DNA of 8,159 nucleotides from Candidatus Latescibacterota bacterium (GTDB lineage Bacteria > Latescibacterota > 4484-107): NCBI GenBank assembly GCA_030613045.1, contig JAUWMS010000085.1, forward strand, positions 1 through 8,159, read 5' to 3'. The first letter of the stretch is position 1, and the number at the start of each line of letters is the position of its first letter. A model generated the notes under the pieces. It saw only the letters and a list, made by a program, of their open reading frames with translations. It was not told where the DNA came from and made no database searches. Positions 6,066 through 8,159 of the stretch are shown here, in pieces. A program made the translations under genes and the position numbers.

Positions 6066-6173
6066 ACCGCAAAGGCGCAAAGGACGCAAAGGACTTCGAT
6101 GTCCCAAACCTCCCGCAGGTTTACAACCTGCGGGAGGTTATTCAGTTCTCCACGTCTTCCGCGTCTCTGTGGT
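6066..6173. repeat. Palindromic element copy B (108 bases) with terminal inverted repeats
   Basis: The left arm (6066-6086, starting ACCGCAAAGGCGCAAAGG) matches the reverse complement of the right arm (6153-6173, ending CTCTGTGGT) at 15 of 21 positions, with all differences being transitions. The left side is a series of CGCAAAGG units. Copies A and B share GTSTCACCGCAAAGRCGCAAAGR across their left ends and have almost the same length, but their interiors differ: here a perfect GC-rich 33-base palindrome. It occupies most of the yceD-rpmF gap, ending 22 bases before the rpmF start. Confidence 0.8.
6107..6139. repeat. Perfect 33-base palindrome, 15-base arms, nested in element B
   Basis: AACCTCCCGCAGGTT (6107-6121), loop TAC, then AACCTGCGGGAGGTT (6125-6139): all 15 pairs are perfect. 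Each arm is also bounded by AACCT and AGGTT, so it can fold on itself as well as pair with the other arm. It would form a very stable hairpin in the yceD-rpmF mRNA. No T run follows on the minus strand, so it is not a standard terminator. Confidence 0.85.
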
Positions 6174-6186
6174 AAGGGGGTTACGT

Positions 6187-6705
6187 TCAGGTTTCCGTTT
6201 GATTTTTCAACGCCAGCAACTTATTCCATCGCGCGTCGGTATGCTCCTGTAGGCAGGTGCATTTTCCTTCATTCAGATTCTTTCCGCAGGACGGACACAA
6301 CCCCAAACAGCCCTCCGAGCACAAAGGCTTGATCGGAAGGGTTAGAAGCAGGGCCTCCCGGACTTCATCGCTCAGATCCACGGAAATGGCATCCGGAGCG
6401 ATGAACGTGATTTCATCGCTTGCCTCCCCGGCCAGCGCCAACTTATCTTCCCGATGTACGATCCGTTCAAACGGTGCGCTCAGCTCGATTTCGAATTCCG
6501 TAAGACACCGGGCGCACATCAATCGGACCGAACCACTCAGCGATCCTTTTATGGAATAGATCGGCTCGTTTTTGGTGAGGGTCAGATCCGCCTGGATCAC
6601 CGAAGTGCAACGGAGATCCGATCCTTCCAGGTCAAGCGATTCGGGAGAAATGGTTGTCCGGAGGCGATTGATTCCCTCCTTAAGTCCTCTCAGTTCTATT
6701 TCCAT
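6187..6705 (-). CDS. yceD: YceD/DUF177 family protein
   Basis: Members of this family (DUF177, YceD in E. coli) are linked to 23S rRNA accumulation and sit next to rpmF in many genomes. The 172-residue protein has CARC (64-67, followed by LTEFE), then the C-terminal block LPIKPLC (123-129), SEGC (130-133), GLCPSCGKNLNEG (135-147), CTC (149-151) and DARWNKL (157-163). These are the family cysteine motifs and the closing D-x-RW-x2-L signature. The cysteines probably bind a metal. I chose the ATG at 6705; AAGG lies about 10 bases upstream. It is the first gene after a good promoter (6721-6749) and, by position, leads the yceD-rpmF-plsX-fabH unit. The following 143-base gap is filled by repeat B. 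Confidence 0.93.
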   Translation of the reverse strand: MEIELRGLKEGINRLRTTISPESLDLEGSDLRCTSVIQADLTLTKNEPIYSIKGSLSGSVRLMCARCLTEFEIELSAPFERIVHREDKLALAGEASDEITFIAPDAISVDLSDEVREALLLTLPIKPLCSEGCLGLCPSCGKNLNEGKCTCLQEHTDARWNKLLALKNQTET

Positions 6706-6720
6706 AGATTTGAAACCTTA

Positions 6721-6749
6721 AATATAACCCAAAAATGAGATTAAATCAA
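6721..6749 (-). promoter_or_regulatory. Sigma-70-type promoter for yceD-rpmF-plsX-fabH
   Basis: On the minus strand, TTGATT (6749-6744) is followed by exactly 17 bases and TATATT (6726-6721), 4/6 and 5/6 matches to the consensus hexamers. A start site about 7 bases downstream would fall near 6713-6714, leaving a leader of only 8-9 bases before the yceD ATG. The surrounding sequence is AT-rich, unlike the repeat DNA upstream. Confidence 0.65.
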
Positions 6750-6783
6750 GGGTTTTTCGATCCCGACCGTCCAGATCGGTTTT

Positions 6784-6855
6784 ACCGCGGAGCACGCGGA
6801 GAACCCCATAAATAAAGCGCTTGCAGTGCTCCGCGATCTCTGCGATCTCTGCGGT
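6784..6855. repeat. Palindromic element copy C (72 bases), short relative of A and B
   Basis: The left arm ACCGCGGAGCACGCGGAGA (6784-6802) matches the reverse complement of 6837-6855 at 15 of 19 positions. An alternative, perfect 10-base pairing exists between CGCGGAGCAC (6786-6795) and GTGCTCCGCG (6826-6835), so two folds compete. The right side repeats CGATCTCTG twice. It lies in the ndk-yceD gap just upstream of the promoter and lacks the nested inner palindrome seen in A and B. Confidence 0.75.
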
Positions 6856-6868
6856 GAAAAGGAATCAT

Positions 6869-7291
6869 TCAGCCCCCGAACCTCTCGTCCTCCGCGAAAA
6901 AGAAGGCCACCTCCTTAGCCGCATTCTCCGGAGAATCCGAGGCGTGGACGGCATTTTGCTGCACGTCGGTTCCGAATTGGGCGCGAATCGTGCCCTCGGC
7001 CGCTTCCCTCGAATTGGTGGCGCCCACCACCTGTCGAAGATAGGATACCCCCTCCTTGCGGGAAAGCGCCATCGGCACAATGGGGCCGGAAGTCATAAAA
7101 TCCAGCAACTCCTCATAGAAGGGCTTACCTTGATGCACTGCGTAGAACGCCCCGGCCTGCTCCCGATCCAGCTGCGTCATCTTCATCCCAAGAATCCGAA
7201 ATCCCTCTGCCTCTACCATGGTGATAATGCTCCCCATGTGATGCTGCGAGACGGCATCGGGCTTGACGATCAGCAGCGTTCGCTCTTCCAT
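6869..7291 (-). CDS. ndk: Nucleoside diphosphate kinase
   Basis: Ndk transfers the gamma phosphate of ATP to nucleoside diphosphates through a phosphohistidine, balancing NTP and dNTP pools in the cytoplasm. The 140-residue protein starts MEERTLLIVKPDAV with Lys10. It has the HQGKPFYEELLDFMTSGP region (53-70), the TIRAQF segment (101-106) with Arg103, and the active-site NAVHASDS (113-120) with the phosphorylated His116. The usual Gly after this His is Ala here. Length is normal for a bacterial Ndk. The ATG at 7291 follows AAAGGA by 5 bases; an in-frame non-ATG start at 7309 would lie before the ribosome site. The upstream gap holds two palindromes, the nearer one ending 21 bases before the start. 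Confidence 0.97.
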   Translation of the reverse strand: MEERTLLIVKPDAVSQHHMGSIITMVEAEGFRILGMKMTQLDREQAGAFYAVHQGKPFYEELLDFMTSGPIVPMALSRKEGVSYLRQVVGATNSREAAEGTIRAQFGTDVQQNAVHASDSPENAAKEVAFFFAEDERFGG

Positions 7292-7311
7292 TATGTTCCT
7301 TTCTAACAATT

Positions 7312-7344
7312 AGATTTCCAAAGTCTCGAAGACTTTGGAAATCT
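7312..7344. repeat. Perfect 33-base palindrome upstream of ndk
   Basis: AGATTTCCAAAGTCT (7312-7326), loop CGA, then AGACTTTGGAAATCT (7330-7344), with all 15 pairs perfect. It has the same size and loop length as the palindrome at 6107-6139 but an unrelated sequence. It lies 21 bases before ndk, so it would form a hairpin in any ndk leader. On the minus strand no T run follows it; on the plus strand a T-rich stretch follows, but no plus-strand gene precedes it. Confidence 0.85.
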
Positions 7345-7375
7345 TTATTTTCTTCCCCGTGTGTGCGCCCAAATC

Positions 7376-7399
7376 GGGGCAGACACATAGGTCTGCCCC
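7376..7399. repeat. Inverted repeat GGGGCAGAC / GTCTGCCCC
   Basis: Nine-base perfect arms (7376-7384 and 7391-7399) surround a 6-base loop, starting 9 bases after the stop of the TPR/PD40 gene. It could act as a 3-prime stem-loop for that gene, but no T run follows on the minus strand. I have the impression that the GTAGGGGCAGACC type of repeat is common between genes in environmental bacteria; this cannot be checked here. Confidence 0.7.
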
Positions 7400-7407
7400 T
7401 ACTCCAG

Positions 7408-8154
7408 CTATTTTCCCAACTCCACCCCCAAAGCCTCTGCGATCTGCGCCTTCCCTGTCGGCTTGGTCAGATCCATCACATAAATTTCCCAACTTCCATC
7501 GCGGCAGGACACAAACACTATCTGCGTGCCATCCGGGGAAAAGGAAGGATTCCGATTCCCCGCCTCATGGACCGTCAAGCGCCGCTGATCCGAGCCGTCC
7601 GACGCCATCACATATATGTCATCATTCCAATCCCGGTGGGACATAAAGACAATCTGTTGGCCATCCGGTGAAAAGGAAGGACCCAACTCGTACGCCTCGT
7701 TGACCGTCAAACGCCGCTGATCCGAACCGTCTGACCCCATCACATAAATCTCCTTATTCCCATCCCGATCGGACACAAACACAATCTGTTGGCCATCCGG
7801 AGAAAAGGAAGGAGACCCATCCTGCACCGTGTTGACCATCAAGCGCTTTGTTTCATAGATATCCAGCCCGACTAAGCCTGCGACCAAACCCACCAACTCC
7901 TCATCGTCAGCCTTCGGTGAGTTCAGAGTCAGTAACTTTTTGTACTCGGAAACGGCCTGTTCTTCCTTGCCCCATCTCAGATACGTGAGCGCAAGATAGT
8001 AGTGCGCCACGTCGCTGTCCGGCTCTTTAACCAATGCTTCCACAAATGCATCCACTGCCTTGTCATACTCTTCCAAGTCCAGAAACGTCTTGCCCCGATC
8101 AATGTCCTCCTGAATCCTAGATGATAAGTGCCAGGACATCGTAGACAAAAACAT
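7408..8154 (-). CDS. TPR and PD40 (TolB-like) beta-propeller repeat protein, 5-prime end uncertain
   Basis: The visible 248 residues have two parts. Residues about 16-78 form TPR-type helix pairs (FLDLEEYDKAVDAFVEAL, then AHYYLALTYLRWGKEEQAV). Residues 115-228 are three PD40 blades of 44 residues, each with PSFSPDGxQIVFxSxRD, then IYVM, and in two blades SDGSDQRRLT. Such blades fold as a beta propeller and bind proteins or ligands. A closed propeller needs six or so, so three would need partners or a dimer. The tail (PTGKAQIAEALGVELGK) is not repeat-like. No signal peptide is visible from the ATG at 8154, which lies only five bases from the window edge; the frame stays open upstream, so the real start may be outside. 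Another ATG occurs at 8139. I cannot assign a specific function. Confidence 0.85.
   Translation of the reverse strand: MFLSTMSWHLSSRIQEDIDRGKTFLDLEEYDKAVDAFVEALVKEPDSDVAHYYLALTYLRWGKEEQAVSEYKKLLTLNSPKADDEELVGLVAGLVGLDIYETKRLMVNTVQDGSPSFSPDGQQIVFVSDRDGNKEIYVMGSDGSDQRRLTVNEAYELGPSFSPDGQQIVFMSHRDWNDDIYVMASDGSDQRRLTVHEAGNRNPSFSPDGTQIVFVSCRDGSWEIYVMDLTKPTGKAQIAEALGVELGK
7471..7812 (-). repeat. In-frame 132-base tandem repeats encoding PD40 blades
   Basis: Two full units (7812-7681 and 7680-7549) and a partial third (7548-7471) repeat every 132 bases, equal to 44 codons. The stretch CAATCTGTTGGCCATCCGG is identical in the first two units (plus-strand starts 7782 and 7650) and changed in the third (7518). 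Similarity at the DNA level, including silent positions, suggests recent duplication or gene conversion. Confidence 0.85.
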
Positions 8155-8159
8155 GTGCC

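Noticed and set aside
5669..6855. CRISPR-like array because several short repeats recur across 1.2 kb
   Set aside because: The repeats are inverted pairs within gene gaps, spaced irregularly by whole genes, with no uniform spacers.
7312..7354. Hairpin followed by a T-rich stretch on the plus strand, like a rho-independent terminator
   Set aside because: No plus-strand gene precedes it, and on the coding (minus) strand the stem is not followed by a T run. It is better described as a palindromic repeat.
7345..7373. Possible ndk promoter (TTGGGC and AATAAA on the minus strand)
   Set aside because: Both boxes match the consensus poorly; not enough to call a promoter.

Overview
The window is bacterial chromosomal DNA of moderate GC content. 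Every gene I can support lies on the minus strand, so the window reads right to left. The organism is a bacterium, shown by the neighbouring yceD, rpmF, plsX and fabH genes, GTG starts behind AGGAGG-type ribosome sites, and an L32 protein with four cysteines. I cannot name the phylum from sequence alone. A TPR/PD40 protein, an orphan antitoxin, PtmA-like dehydrogenases and many different intergenic palindromes together suggest an uncultivated environmental lineage (Poribacteria-like groups come to mind), but this is a weak inference.

Right part (about 8159 to 6869): a protein with N-terminal TPR helices and three near-identical PD40 beta-propeller blades, whose start may lie beyond the window, followed by ndk (nucleoside diphosphate kinase). 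The 116-base gap between them holds two different perfect palindromes.

Centre (6749 to 3537): a well-formed sigma-70-like promoter (TTGATT, 17 bases, TATATT) precedes the conserved cluster yceD/DUF177 - rpmF - plsX - fabH. This set links ribosome assembly (the 23S-associated YceD family and L32) to the start of fatty acid and phospholipid synthesis (PlsX, FabH). fabH starts inside the end of plsX. The yceD-rpmF and rpmF-plsX gaps are unusually long (143 and 210 bases) and are filled almost entirely by palindromic repeats. These include two copies of a 107-108 base element with shared terminal inverted repeats and different inner palindromes. A third, shorter relative sits between ndk and the promoter. 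A 35-residue single-membrane-segment ORF follows fabH after 4 bases.

Left part (3383 to 1): an orphan VapB-like antitoxin is followed by only the first 19 codons of its expected VapC toxin. The toxin reading frame stops exactly where the leader of the next operon begins. That operon is a class II HpcH/HpaI aldolase, an aldo/keto reductase and two tandem paralogous short-chain dehydrogenases, with junctions of +7, -4 and +22 bases. The second dehydrogenase runs off the left edge. The set looks like a sugar-acid or deoxy-sugar pathway whose substrate cannot be read from the sequence.

The most unusual content is the cluster of nested palindromic repeats packed into the gaps between about 5650 and 7400, and the decayed toxin-antitoxin junction upstream of the aldolase operon.
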